Below, piece by piece: positions 46,590 through 57,922 of a DNA stretch of 64,000 bases. Numbering within the stretch: position 1 is the stretch's first letter; every line of letters begins with the position of its first letter. Position numbers and translations under genes: made by a program. This stretch comes from Pisolithus tinctorius. Lineage: Eukaryota; Basidiomycota; Agaricomycetes; Boletales; Pisolithaceae. Below the pieces are notes generated by a model. It was not told the origin of the DNA and made no database searches. It saw nothing but the letters and a program-made list of their open reading frames with translations. Location of the stretch: assembly GCA_024663395.1 (NCBI GenBank), contig JANFAH010000001.1, positions 3,038,001 to 3,102,000 of the forward strand. The letters are read 5' to 3'.

Positions 46590-49500
46590 CTACAGATACA
46601 AAGACGAACAGAAAATGACCGAATTCGGTCGCTCGAGCATCTCTGATGCTTTCTGGAACTTCTCTTGTAACTCAGAATTACCAATCACCTTAGCAGCCTG
46701 TGTCATCTGCCGGAGGAGCTCTCCAAGGCGCCTAAACACTCGAATGAGGTTGCCCTCAAACTGGTCTGTCAACTGTCAAAAGGTTAACTGCGCAGCTGAC
46801 GTGTATTGTATGTTAACTCACTTTACATATGTCCGCAAATGAGGCTCCACGACACCACTGTACAACAGCCTCCATCAATTCGACCTTGAAGGAGGAAACA
46901 TATTCATCTTCTACAATATTCAGTTTGGATTCCTGGGATACTTTGGCAATACGACGAGCAAGTTCTTGCATAACACGTAAGGGTGCTGCAAGTTCCTCCG
47001 TGAGCTTCGTCTGTTGCTCGCTCTAGCGGAACGTAGATGAGTTGTTGGAAACAACGGGAAGAGAAGGTTATACCTTTTCCGTGAATACGAAGCAACTCAA
47101 TAGTCCAGCACTGTGTTCCGGCGAGAGCGTGTTGAAGACGCCGTTGAAGATTAGTTCCGTAAGTAAAAGTTCGTCGCCTGTACTGATCTCGCACGCGACA
47201 CGACCCTTCATTTCTGCAATGTCGGAGGAATTTGTGAACCCAAGACGTCGGAGTACGCGCTTCCTACACTTCAGTTCTTCCAGCTGCAAGACATCGTGTG
47301 TGGCTGAGATTTGCTTTTTCAGCGAGCGTATTTTCGTTTGACACTCTTGCTTTTGGGAATAGAGGGTATATAGCTCGGGTAGGCGCGGGTCCCTGTGCAA
47401 TGGATTCGAAAACATCTTCTTCTCCATAACGTCGATTTTCTGGTGTTCCAAGTTCGTACATGAGAAAACGCTCTTGAAGGAGTAAGATAGATGAATGCAA
47501 GACTTACTTTAATGAGGTTAAGAAATTTATCGTCTTTTATCCCCATGTTCTCCACGGGGTCTAGGAGTGCAATGCCATGCGGGAATCTCCGCTGAACCTC
47601 CAAGACACTCTTCCAGACGGTCTCTCGAGCCTGGTCCTGCCGCAAGTCTTTAGGCAATACAATCCGAATGTGACTGATAGCTTCAATTGCAGACAGAAAC
47701 ATCGGCACCACGAGTGAAACTCCCTTCTCGCCAGGTGGACATGGCCGGAAATCATCTGGCTTCCCGGCAGAAATATTGCGGTCTTTGGGAACAGCCATAC
47801 CATCTGCACAGTAGAGTAAGGCCTCGACGACATATTGCTCGTGTGGAGGTATATCATCGACATGTTGGAACTCGGGTTTTGTCTGCAACCAAAATGGATA
47901 TTCAGCCGTCAGTCTTCTATCAATCCAAGTATGCTGACCTTGGTACGCAGCCGCTTCTGGAAATTAATGACCACACCCCAGCCAAAGTTAGCGTCGCGAT
48001 GCTTCACGCGTATCAAGCGGCCTGGTTGGAGGAACGGAAGGCTGTACGTCGGGTGTGTTATGACAGCACGCATATCGTCTGCCATCCTGTCCAGCTGCTG
48101 GCGATAATCATAATACGCCGCGACTAGCTGTTCATCGGGAATTCTGAGCGAATCCCGCCGTTTCTCTTCACCCTTCAGTTCTACAATGATGTGTCAGGCC
48201 TATGAAGGGATCCAGGTGACTTTGTACATACCCTTTTCGAGAACAGGAATACCAGCACTGCTCTGGAATTGGAAGAAGCATCGCTCCAACATATACTCTG
48301 GGCTGATGCCCTCCACCTTCAGGAGATTGAGGATCATATTGTACCCAAGGTGGAAAGCAGAATCCAGACGGTCCGCTTCCCCTTTAATCATTTCCTTTAC
48401 AGAAGCAGGTTCAAGCTTCTCGTCGCACATCATAATAACCACTCCACGGTCATCCAAACCTCGACGGCCTGCACGACCTGACATCTGAATATACTCGCCA
48501 GAAGATAAATCCCGGAATTCCCGGCCATCGAATTTCCTAGCCGCGGTGAACACCACGGTTTTCGCTGGCATATTCAATCCTATGGAGAAGGTCTCTGTAG
48601 CAAATAGGACTTTAATTAGACCTTCTTGAAACAGGATCTCGATGACCTCTTTAAGGATTGATAACAAGCCACCGTGGTGAATGCCTATGCCACGCTTCAA
48701 AAGGGGCAGAAGATTAGATATTTGCGCAAGATTTCGATCGTCCTGAGAAAGGTTCTCGATAGCATTTTGGAAAATATTGGTAATAAGATCTTGTTCGTCA
48801 CTCGTGTTATAGTCGAACTTGGACATCGTCAATGCCAACCCCTCGCATTCACGCTTGCTGAAGGCGAAAACGATAACTGGGTTATAGTTTTGCCGCATAA
48901 TCATGTTGATGATCTTGGAGATGTCAGAGGGACCTGTAAAGTTGCCAATGTCATACAAAAATCGGACAATTACACAACATACCTTTCTTTTCACCTCCTT
49001 TTCTAGATTTGCCTTTGCGGCCCTTCCCACTACGAGGATCCGCAGGATCCTCTCCCGCCTTTTCCTGCAGCGCGCTCATAGCTTTGCTGAAGTTTTCTTC
49101 TTTAAACTCCCCCTTTTCGTTCACCACCAAGAAAATTCCGTCTCCACCTGCAGGAAAGAGATAATGTTGCAGGGGAGTAGGCCGAAAATCTGTATACACG
49201 ACGTGACACGGTTGCTCGTGTGATTTGCATATCCATTCGGAGAATTGCATGGCATTTGGAATAGTCGCCGAAAGGAAGACATAACGGACTGTGTGCGGTA
49301 GAAGGATGATAGTTTCTTCCCATACGACGCCGCGCTCCTTGTCTCGCATGTAGTGGATCTCGTCGAAGATTACCCATGCTACTTCGCGCATGATCTCCGA
49401 ACCGCGATACAGCATTGAACGCAGAATCTGAAGGGTTTGTTTCAGATGCGTGCATCGTCGTTTGATAGGTGTACTCACCTCAGTAGTCATCACCAAGCAG

Positions 49501-50305
49501 GTTGCTGACGGGTTAATCGTAACGTCACCAGTCATTAGACCCACATCGCCAAACTCAGCAAGCATCTCCCGGTATTTCTGGTTGCTCAGTGCCTGCAGGA
49601 AGGAAATATTTCACCTTCATTACCAAAGCCACAGACAGAATTTGGTCCTGCTCACTTTTATTGGACTAGTGTAAATTACACGCTGCCGGTTCTGAAGGCA
49701 CTGCGCTATGGCATATTCTGCCACGACTGTCTTACCAGCACTAGTATGGGCCGACACCAACACGCTCTCATTCCGCTGGATTGCATACACAGAAACCTGT
49801 TGGAATGGATCCAGCGTGAACTTGTATTCTCTAGCCGGTTTTGCAGGAGGAATATAGTTCGCAATCGGAACGTAGTTATATCCTGGAGGAATAGCTACTT
49901 GATGTCGAACCTACGAAGAATGAGAAGGAATAATTGCGCAAAAGTTATACATACCTGATGTCTCAACTCTAATCGCGAACTAGCATCGACAGGACCTGTT
50001 AAACCGCCACTTGCTGCCATCTCTCGCTTGGCCTCGGTGCGAAAATCGTCGACAACGACCGGTGCCGGTGATGTTCCGCGTGGCCGTTTTGGCGGTCTGT
50101 CTGTATTGTCTATATTCCCCTCGTTCCGTCGAATTTCGTCACTTATTTTGCTGGAGCCCGGTTTACGCTTTTGACCGGCAGTCGGTGCTGAAGGGGCAGG
50201 TTGGGCCGCTCCTCGAGGCTCCTGCGGCTCGAGCTCCAAAACCTCATCATCGCTATCAACCTGTTGAGGGGCATTCGATAGAAACGAAAACAAATCTGGC
50301 GCCAT
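46590..50305 (-). CDS. mtr4: MTR4/Dob1, exosome-associated Ski2-like RNA helicase
   Basis: Ten exons: 50305-49955, 49910-49656, 49592-49479, 49427-48983, 48933-48232, 48180-47939, 47882-47508, 47439-47074, 47022-46822, 46772-46590; 1077 residues, the usual Mtr4 length. Mtr4 is the 3'-5' helicase of the TRAMP complex that feeds RNA, including pre-rRNA, to the nuclear exosome. Seen: motif [16 protein letters not shown] (about 168-182), [27 protein letters not shown], motif [20 protein letters not shown] (about 260), [68 protein letters not shown], motif [17 protein letters not shown], the arch/KOW part ([15 protein letters not shown]), and the C terminus [20 protein letters not shown] ending in SLYL. 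An ATG at 50305 is used because nothing upstream opens in frame. The assignment is strong. Confidence 0.96.
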
Positions 50306-51949
50306 GCCTGGGTGCGGCACTTGAGGAGGAGGCTACTTGATGTGGAGGGATATAATGATGTGAAGGTATTAAGCATGTGGTGCCGTCAGAATAGGTTTAT
50401 GTTTCACACGGTCCCGTTTACAAGAAGTCTGGTCCTTACAGCTGAGAAGTTGGCGTTTTGAAAATCAAAATACTCGAAAAAATTCAAAAATATTCTGATT
50501 AGACGAGAGCAGTCGGAGTTTGAATACTGATATTCTCAGCCGAAAACTCACCACAAACACCCGACAAACACCCGAGGAATTAGCCAAACCTCTAGCAACT
50601 TTGAGCGGCCCTAATGCTGTATGAGCGACTACGTCCATCCTTTTTCATCGTTCCTCACTCCTCACTAGTTCAACAAAGTATATAATAGCATTTGGAATAC
50701 TGGGAGATATCATATGACACGAAAAAAAGAGCCAATGGTTGGGTGATCTGCTCGAGTCCTAAGTCATATTTCGAGGAAAGGCTTTACAGAAACAGCGCAA
50801 ACCTGTTGAAGACCTGATGAAGGTCACAGATGAGAACATTTTCAGAGAAGTGGCTAAATTCCACCAAGAATGCACTCAGCTCATCCAGATCAGCATTGCC
50901 CTATGAAGATGATGATGACAGGGATGATGAATCAGGCCAGCAGTCATCTACAGATACCAGAAAATGTGTTGTACATATAATATCCAGATATCTATTGGGA
51001 CTAATTGGACAGCAGAGCCATATCTGACCAGTTAGAGCCTGAGTGTGATGGTGATCATGGGCCAGACAATGACTTTGGGGTCTGGCACAAGATTCACGCA
51101 CAACCGCGTGTAGCTACCATGTCCACAACATCTAAGGTTTCCCTCTTCCATGTAGTCCACCCCCGCTGCAATGGTAGGTAGCCTACCTATGTATGTACCG
51201 AGGTACCGCTGTAATACATATACTTTTACACCCCCGATGGATATGAGTCAGTCATATGACCGTCACAACGAAGTACGGCGAGTCTTTTCCGCATTCAGAA
51301 GGCTAGGATGGCCTCCGAGAATGTGAGTATTGTCTGATTCTTCTGGTTTCACCGACGCACCAAGAACTCCCCCAATTTCATCGAGTGTCCTCCCATCAGC
51401 TCATTTTTCATGTCGTATGATATTTCCCAGTATCTCAAATGCTGTTATGTGCTCCGCTGGACCAGTGGCGAGTAGAGAATATGATGCGAAGGGACGGACT
51501 TAGCGCTCTACAGGGTTTTTAGAATTTAGAAGTCCATACACTATTATTCTCAGTCGGAACAAGAGTTTTTGAACCAACCGTATATGTGAAGATGCCATTA
51601 CATAGTACAGTATTATATATGTGTGGAGATGATGTCGCATACCATGTTCAAGAGAACGGAAACAGCGCACGTAGTATCCTACGTCGAGAACATACCAGTG
51701 AGAACGACGGCAACTAGAAGTACTCCTACAGTACATAGATAAACAAAGGACTTGGATTTGGATTTGAATGGAAAGATATCTGGCAAGCTTGAACCACAAA
51801 ACTCGTTATATTTTGACAACTGTTTGTATCCCTAAAACTTGCTTACAAACGATGATGATACGGGTTGTCATTAGAAGGTACATCCTAGCAAGCAGAACGG
51901 AATATTACACGTCAGGAAAGAAGCAGGACAACATGTGAGGTTGAGTTTC
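50306..51949. other. A/T-richer intergenic region with CpG-free relic
   Basis: About 1.6 kb between MTR4 and catalase with no intact gene. It is more A/T-rich than the flanking genes, with runs such as AAAAAATTCAAAAATATTC near 50475. It contains the CG-free segment described separately. The last few hundred bases before 51950 should include the catalase 3' UTR. Confidence 0.5.
50790..51150 (+). pseudogene. Decayed coding relic, probably transposon-derived
   Basis: From about 50798 to 51095 (roughly 295 bases) there is not one CG dinucleotide, while all real genes here are CG-rich. The three plus-strand frames each carry coding-like fragments interrupted by stops: KPVEDLMKVTDENIFREVAK in one, YEDDDDRDDESGQQSSTDT in a second, DQLEPECDGDHGPDNDFGVW in the third. 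Loss of CG with frame decay is what methylation and deamination do to silenced transposable elements in basidiomycetes. I do not recognise the element family, and no terminal repeats are seen. Identity as a mobile-element relic is an inference. Confidence 0.35.
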
Positions 51950-53944
51950 TCATACAGTGAATCTGGTCCTGAAACGAATTGCCTCGGAGGCCGGCTTGAC
52001 TGGAAGGGGCTTTGCTGTGGGTGCGTTGATAACGAAGGCAACATCATCGGAGAGAGCCTGATCAATACATGCAAAGTACGACACTGAACAATTTCAGAAA
52101 TCAGAAATCATAAGATCGCGCAGATACTTACAAGCCCTATCTCTGATCTCTCGACTCTTGACAGCACCCAAGTGACCAGCGATATTGGATACTAGGTGCT
52201 GCCTGTCAGTGTCACTCATTACCTCCCTGTACAGTGCACGCGGCTGCTCAAAGTCAACTGTGGCCATGTAACATGGTCAGTGATGTGGAGTCCTCGTAGT
52301 TTGACTGGAGACTAACGATCCGTGACCTCGCTCAAATCGAGGAACGCGCCACCGAGCCAAGTCTCGTGCTTGGAAGCCCTCAGATGGTCGTGGACATCGC
52401 CGTTCATACTGCCTTTGTTGCGGACGTAGCTCAAAGGTGTGATTGAGCTCTGGTAGTTTGGACGAGCGCCCTGGTTGTTGATGGACATTAGCCCATCACG
52501 TTGGAAGTTAGCAACAGGGGCGAGAGGAGCGTTGACAGGGATCTGATTGTAATTGACGCCAAGGCGGTGGCGATGTGTGTCGGAGTAGGAGAAGAGACGA
52601 GACTGCAGCACCGGATCGGCAGTGGGTTCCCAGTAGGGGATGGTATGGGAGGGGGAGAAGGCAGCCTATGAGGAGGTTAATGACTTGCCTCTGTCGTATG
52701 AACCTACTTACCTGCTCAATTTCCGCAAAGTAGTTCTGGGGGTTCTCATTCAAGACAAGCTTGCCAACGGGACGCAGAGGATAGTCCTTGTGAGACCAAA
52801 TCTTGGTCAAGTCCAAAATGTTGTACCGGAAGTTCTCTGCTTGCTCTGGGGTCATCGTTTGCTAACGATGTGCGTACATAATTCCGCTTTTTAAAATCAG
52901 ACGAGACGATGGACTGACCACATAAACAGTCCAAGTAGGGTATTTCCCGGCCTCGATGGTCTCGAAGAGGCTTTGAATACCGTAGTCAGGTCGCTCACCA
53001 GACAGACGGGCAGCGGTCGCGTTGTCGAGAGTCTACAAAACATATTTCAAATGCTCGGGTTATGAGAGTGGGGGAAAATGAACCTTGAAACCGCCATCAG
53101 CGATGACGTGGATTTGGGCATAAACGAAGGAAGCATCATCTTTGACAAGCTTGAAAGTGTGGCCGGAATAACCATGCATATTGTGGTAACCATCGGGAGT
53201 TCCGCGGTCTGAAAAGAGGATCGTCACTTGGTGAGCAGACTCCGGGTTCTGGGAAAGATAGTCCTAAATTCCGTACCGTCAGCCAAAGGAAAAATGCAAA
53301 ATAATAATAATCGGTAGATGGGCTCACCCAAAACATATCCGGATCCTTCAAGTGAGTCTGAGGGTCACGCTTTTGTGTATGGATGAAATGGGGAAATTTG
53401 GCCGGGTCTCTGATGAAGAAGACAGGGGTATTATTGAATACCCAATCTAAGTTTCCATCTTCCGTTTTCAGTTTGATGGCAAAGCCACGTGGGTCACGCG
53501 CGGTGTCTGCGGAGCCAGACTCCCCACCGACAGTGGAGAATCGAACAGTTGCTGGCACTTTCTTGCTTACGGAGGTGAAAAGTTTGCATGAAGTAATGTC
53601 GCTGAGGTCATTTGTCGCTTCAAAGTAACCGTGTGCACCTGCACCCTTCGCATGAACCTGAGCAGTGTTGAGTACGTGATCGCACGGTGACGGAGTTGTA
53701 GTACTCACTACCCGCTCAGGAATACGCTCACGGTCAAAGTGGGCGAGGAGATCGATGTGGTGGAAGTCTGTCACGCTGTGGGTTCAAACCTGTAGAGTCA
53801 CGGGTTGTACGACGACATACCCTGCAACAGGAGGGGACCTAAAGTGGCAATGCGCTGAGCAGCATACGGCTCCGCGACAGGGGAGCCGGTGGAGGTAGTG
53901 TAGACTGCACCGTCTTTCGTTCCAAAAACCTGTTGAGAAGGCAT
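51950..53944 (-). CDS. Monofunctional haem catalase
   Basis: Nine exons: 53944-53821, 53767-53709, 53657-53328, 53263-53084, 53032-52919, 52861-52712, 52665-52317, 52257-52132, 52083-51950; 521 residues, a small-subunit catalase. It dismutates hydrogen peroxide. Seen: [20 protein letters not shown] with the catalytic His, [40 protein letters not shown] with the catalytic Asn region, [12 protein letters not shown], and the haem-ligand Tyr in [20 protein letters not shown]. The second exon begins at the acceptor at 53768, not the earlier CAG, because only that restores [15 protein letters not shown]. There is no signal peptide and no terminal SKL; it ends RFRTRFTV, so it is cytosolic or peroxisomal by another signal. 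A TATA box lies about 75 bases upstream of the ATG. Confidence 0.96.
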
Positions 53945-54017
53945 TATGAGAGTGGAAATGTAACAAGGGAATGAATCTGGAAGAGATGGACGAAAAAAGT
54001 ATGAGGTGCGGTTCGGG

Positions 54018-54025
54018 TTATATAT
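54018..54025 (-). promoter_or_regulatory. TATA box of the catalase gene
   Basis: ATATATAA on the minus strand, about 75 bases upstream of the catalase ATG at 53944. Position and sequence fit a core promoter of a strongly inducible gene. Confidence 0.55.
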
Positions 54026-54979
54026 GTGTGCAGATGCGCCTGTCTTACGAATGAAGTCAGGTGCTCTCCAAGAAACGTTTTTGAATCGGTAACGAGGTTC
54101 CATTCACTCGGGCGTGGGCCCCGGGCTCGTTTCCAGACTGAAGGAGTGAGAATTCATTCCAAAAAGCACTCCCGTAATTTCTCTCATGCCTGGGGCTATT
54201 ACGGGTCGCGCGTGTGCAGATAAATAATGAATCGTGAGTGTATGGTGCCAATTGAGGTGAAACCAACCGACAGACAGTGCCACGGGCTGATAGATTTGAG
54301 CTTGGTGTTGCTGACACCCATACTCCCCACATATGGCAGTGACATCATCACTGACTAAACTTGTCACGTGACTGCGCCCAAAGGCGGCCGTTTTGGCCTT
54401 CGGTCTTGCTCAGCGGCCAGCAATGCGCAGTGATACGCGCATAGGACGTGCACCGTCCTACCCTGCCCCTTACTAACCATGGCATCCAGGCAGAGTTCAT
54501 TTGACAACCTCACTTTCCCTTGAGTTTGGAATCATTCCCAGATGTCCGCGGGACTCGAATACAACACACAGCATACGTCCCTTTCCCATGGGTCTCTGTA
54601 CTCTTGGAGTCACAATCATGGGAGCCATGCGTGGTAGAACGAGATACCACGCGGAAATTCCCGCGCTCGGACGTGGACCAACATGCAAGCAGGATGATAC
54701 AGGTGTTGATTGTCACCGAGATATCTTGGATTTCTCAGGTGGGATCTACTAGGTAAATGCATTCCCGCAGGAGTCTGCAGAAATGGTACATTAGCAGTAT
54801 CTTCGATGGAGCCTTCGGCGCCTTGGCCGTTGTTGCTTACAGGCCTCTAGCGGAATCGGAACGATTACAACAAAGACAACAATGATACATTAAACTGAGT
54901 AATGCAGGGGATCGACAGTACTATCTGCACTTGAAATTTATCAGAGGGAAGAGGCGAAGACCGTGAGGACCACTTGCCG
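54026..54979. other. Intergenic between catalase and the RBM18-like gene
   Basis: About 950 bases holding the catalase upstream region and the 3' region of the next minus-strand gene. Overlapping short open frames occur on both strands around 54500-54750 without any motif. No gene is supported. Confidence 0.4.
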
Positions 54980-56124
54980 TCATTTGGGGCGTGTCTTTGT
55001 AATCTTGACACCAGGTATACTCAGCCTACGCGAGGTTGGAGCTTTAGTGAGATCGGACAATTTAGCCTGATCCTTGCATACTGCGACAGTGGACGACTCG
55101 GAATCGGCCCTCCAGGCCTCCTTTGATCTCGGAGATCGCAGCTGACATCTTGAATTTAACGCCAACTCCTGCGCATCGGGCGCCGCAGATCGTTGCGTAG
55201 CCATGCGCTGCACTGATCTTCGAGAACGATTGCTCTTGGAGGAGTCAGAAGGGGGATTGGCAGGAGGTGCTGGCTTGGGAGGTAACGACGACTTCTCAGT
55301 AAAAGGTGACGATGACTCCATCTGCCGCAATTTAGCCTCCATTATTGCAATTTTTCTTGAAGTCTTACTGGTCGCGAGGTGAGAAAACGACAAGGATTTA
55401 GGAAGATGCACACGGACATTTCTGAACGACCAACCCCCGTGCTCTTCACTATACTCAAAGCCGTCGGTGTGCTGTCGGCCTTTTTGGGTCGGCCTCCATA
55501 TGACCCACTAATCTCAGAGTTACTTAAAGGAGCTTGGTGCGCAAACGTGACAACGAGTTTCCGACCACGAAGGAGCTTGCCACTCGCACCAGCTAAAGCC
55601 CTTTCTGCGCCCTAGAAGCCGATAAAAGAGTGTGGTCAGTTACCCATAGTCGGAATGAATCTTCAAACAGCAAGCATAAGGGAAGTGCCAGTCCATCATA
55701 GGATCCCAAAAGTATAAAAGGACACCGAGTTAAAAGGCTGGCATATTACTGAGGCGCAAACGAGACTTACCGCTTCGTTCTCGAACTCGACAAAAGCATA
55801 TCCGCGAGGCCTCCCCTTGTTGGGCCCCGATTTATGAAACAAAAAGTCGAGCTTCGTGACTTTTCCGTACTTTGAGAAAACCTGGAGTAAGGTGTACCTA
55901 GGTTGATAACTGTGAGTTTGCGAGACGGAGACGTTTCCGTTGACTGACTCGTCCACTACCGGACCCAAGTTTCCGACATAAATTCTGTCCTTTAGTAGCT
56001 GTGTCGAACGAGAGGAAGATGCCTTGGGCTCGTTTGAAGGTTCGCTCGATTTCGGGTCTGGTACCCACAAGTGGTTCCCCGATGATGAGGCGGTTGCAGT
56101 GCCGAGGACGTCAGTCGTACTCAT
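54980..56124 (-). CDS. RBM18-like single-RRM RNA-binding protein
   Basis: Three exons, 56124-55771, 55611-55412 and 55367-54980, give 313 residues. One RRM spans about residues 46-150: RNP2 is RIYVGNLG, then VFSKYGKVTKLDFLFHKSGP, RNP1 is RGYAFVEF, and GAERALAGASGKLLRGRKLV with VTFAHQAP closes the fold. After a linker, TSRKIAIMEAKLRQM matches the IAAIEAKL helix that follows the RRM in RBM18, so I call it the fungal counterpart. RBM18 function is poorly known. The remaining 120 residues are Ser/Pro/Arg-rich. The first intron is long for this genome (159 bases). The loop after RNP2 holds a 16-residue insert (about VNGNVSVSQTHSYQPR) that looks intron-like but has no workable splice pair. It is co-directional with the zinc-finger gene. 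Confidence 0.82.
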
Positions 56125-56463
56125 GCGAAACCCTCAGAACTTCCGCAGTGCTAGTGGTTCTGCTAACTGTCAAGTCATGTTTACCAAGTCCAAGCAGATT
56201 GCGGTGTGTTACGTCATCCTTTGACACAGCCCACGAGCTAGAGCAGTGCTTTTCTCCAGGTAAGTAAGACAATATGTACACGTTGGGTATATACATGTTA
56301 CAATAGACTCTGACACCTCATTTGACAATAGGACGGGTATACACAGAACTGAGGTATGACAGGGTATCTGCATCGTGTCCAACGGGAGCTTTGGTCAACC
56401 TGCTACAAAACCGATGGAATATGAAGTTGTCCTACTGGTAATGATGTCGATGAAATGAAGGTT

Positions 56464-57922
56464 CTACAGTTTCCCATCTCGTTTCCTGAGCCTCAACCCA
56501 TAATCACTAGGGCTGACACCCGGATGGGTATTTTCAAAGTGACGTGCTTGAGAATCATTCCGCGATAGCTTGTCCCCGCAGATCGGACACGGCCACCTTG
56601 CTTCGTCCAATGTCCCGTCGACCTCTGCTTTACGCTTTAGTACAGGGCATGCAAGTGACTTCTGGTGTCTATCCACATCACCAGCTCGCGAAAAGGATGT
56701 TCTACAGTGTGGACATCGAGATCTCGATTTTGATGCAGATTTCAGGTAAGATCGCGATCTTCGTGCCCCACGACGCTTGGTTCTTTGGTCCCCTTTATTT
56801 GAGAGCATTTGGCTGTTGGAAGGTACTCGAGGATGCGCCCAGCGTGTCGTCGGGATGTAATCGTCGTCATCGTCGTCACCATCGCCTGTTTCGAGCACCC
56901 TTCGACGCTTTGCAAGAATACTACAGGGCGATGGAGAACGCAACGGAGGAGACTTCTCTATTGACTCGTCGTTATTCTCCTGCGATGATTGGCTGCCAGT
57001 TACCAGCTCCTCCCCCGTGGGCGTGACGGAAGAATCTATTGAACCTTGAACCTCATTCACTGGGGTGGCAGGAGAGGCAGACCGACTCCTGCTCAGAGGT
57101 CTTTGGGTCAAAGGACGAGTTCCTGAAGTGTCAACACCACGCGGCGGAGAAGCGAGCTGTGCTTGCATCTTCGAAAATTCCGGAACTGCAAGGCACTGTG
57201 GAACAAGATCTGACGCTGGCAGGTCGGTGTGCAGTGTGGGGGAAGAATGGACATTTTCATCGGCAGATTGACACGCCGTACCACCTGGTATGGCTTCCAA
57301 GAACGGGTCACCAGCTATTTCGAAAGACAAACTATCCTCCAAGCTGTCGAAGTACGGTGCCGTGTGGTCCATACAGTGACCATCGCCGAACACAATATCT
57401 TCAAAGTAGCTCTCGATGAGAGGTAGGAAGGGAGAAGTTTCAATATCAGCCAAAGAAACTCCATTTTCTGGTGTCATCAACATGGTTGAACACCCCATAC
57501 TCGTTGGTGACGAGTCAGGGGTTAAGTCAGGAATACACATGCTATAACTTGTTTGTGGAAGGAACTAGGAAAGAAAGATATCAATGCATTGAAGAACATG
57601 AGTAATGCACACTGACATCGTCGTCACAACGGTTATGATGAGTCGCAGATGCGCCACATGGTTGGGAGGATGCACCAAGAGATTGTGCGCGCACACCAAC
57701 ATCCGTTCCAAGTATGAGGACGTCAGAGCGATTAAAAGGTTTACCCTCTGGGTCTGGTCTGCAATCAGCGAGTGAGATATGGCAGATTCCCCGTACGGGG
57801 AAATCATACATGGCTCTCAAACCTCCAACATCATCGTCCATCGGTGGTAAGGAGAGGGTCCGCTCACGACTTGGAGCAGGATCATCGGGGATGTCAACAT
57901 ATTCGTAGACGACATCGATCAT
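56464..57922 (-). CDS. C2H2-type zinc-finger protein, likely transcription factor
   Basis: Two exons, 57922-57617 and 57564-56464, joined by a 52-base intron, give 468 residues. The C-terminal 120 residues hold a basic region (RTKRRGARRSRSYLKSASK), a first finger CPHCRTSFSRAGDVDRHQKS that ends in Cys rather than His, and a classical finger CPICGDKLSRNDSQARHFEN ending in His. The remainder is acidic and Ser/Pro-rich, with a Asp run (GDGDDDDDDY), typical of activation regions. DNA binding is inferred from the fingers; no target is known. A shorter version could begin at the ATG at 57540 inside exon 2; the upstream exon is preferred because its frame is open, the intron has a strong CTTTCTTTCCTAG acceptor, and a TATA-like element sits at 58103-58112. 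Confidence 0.75.

Noticed and set aside
50305..50320. Upstream GTG start for MTR4 adding five residues.
   Set aside because: Fungal nuclear genes start at ATG; the ATG at 50305 gives a normal N terminus.
53772..53776. Acceptor at 53776 for the second catalase exon.
   Set aside because: It creates an immediate stop or the wrong frame; the CAG ending at 53768 restores the conserved catalase sequence.
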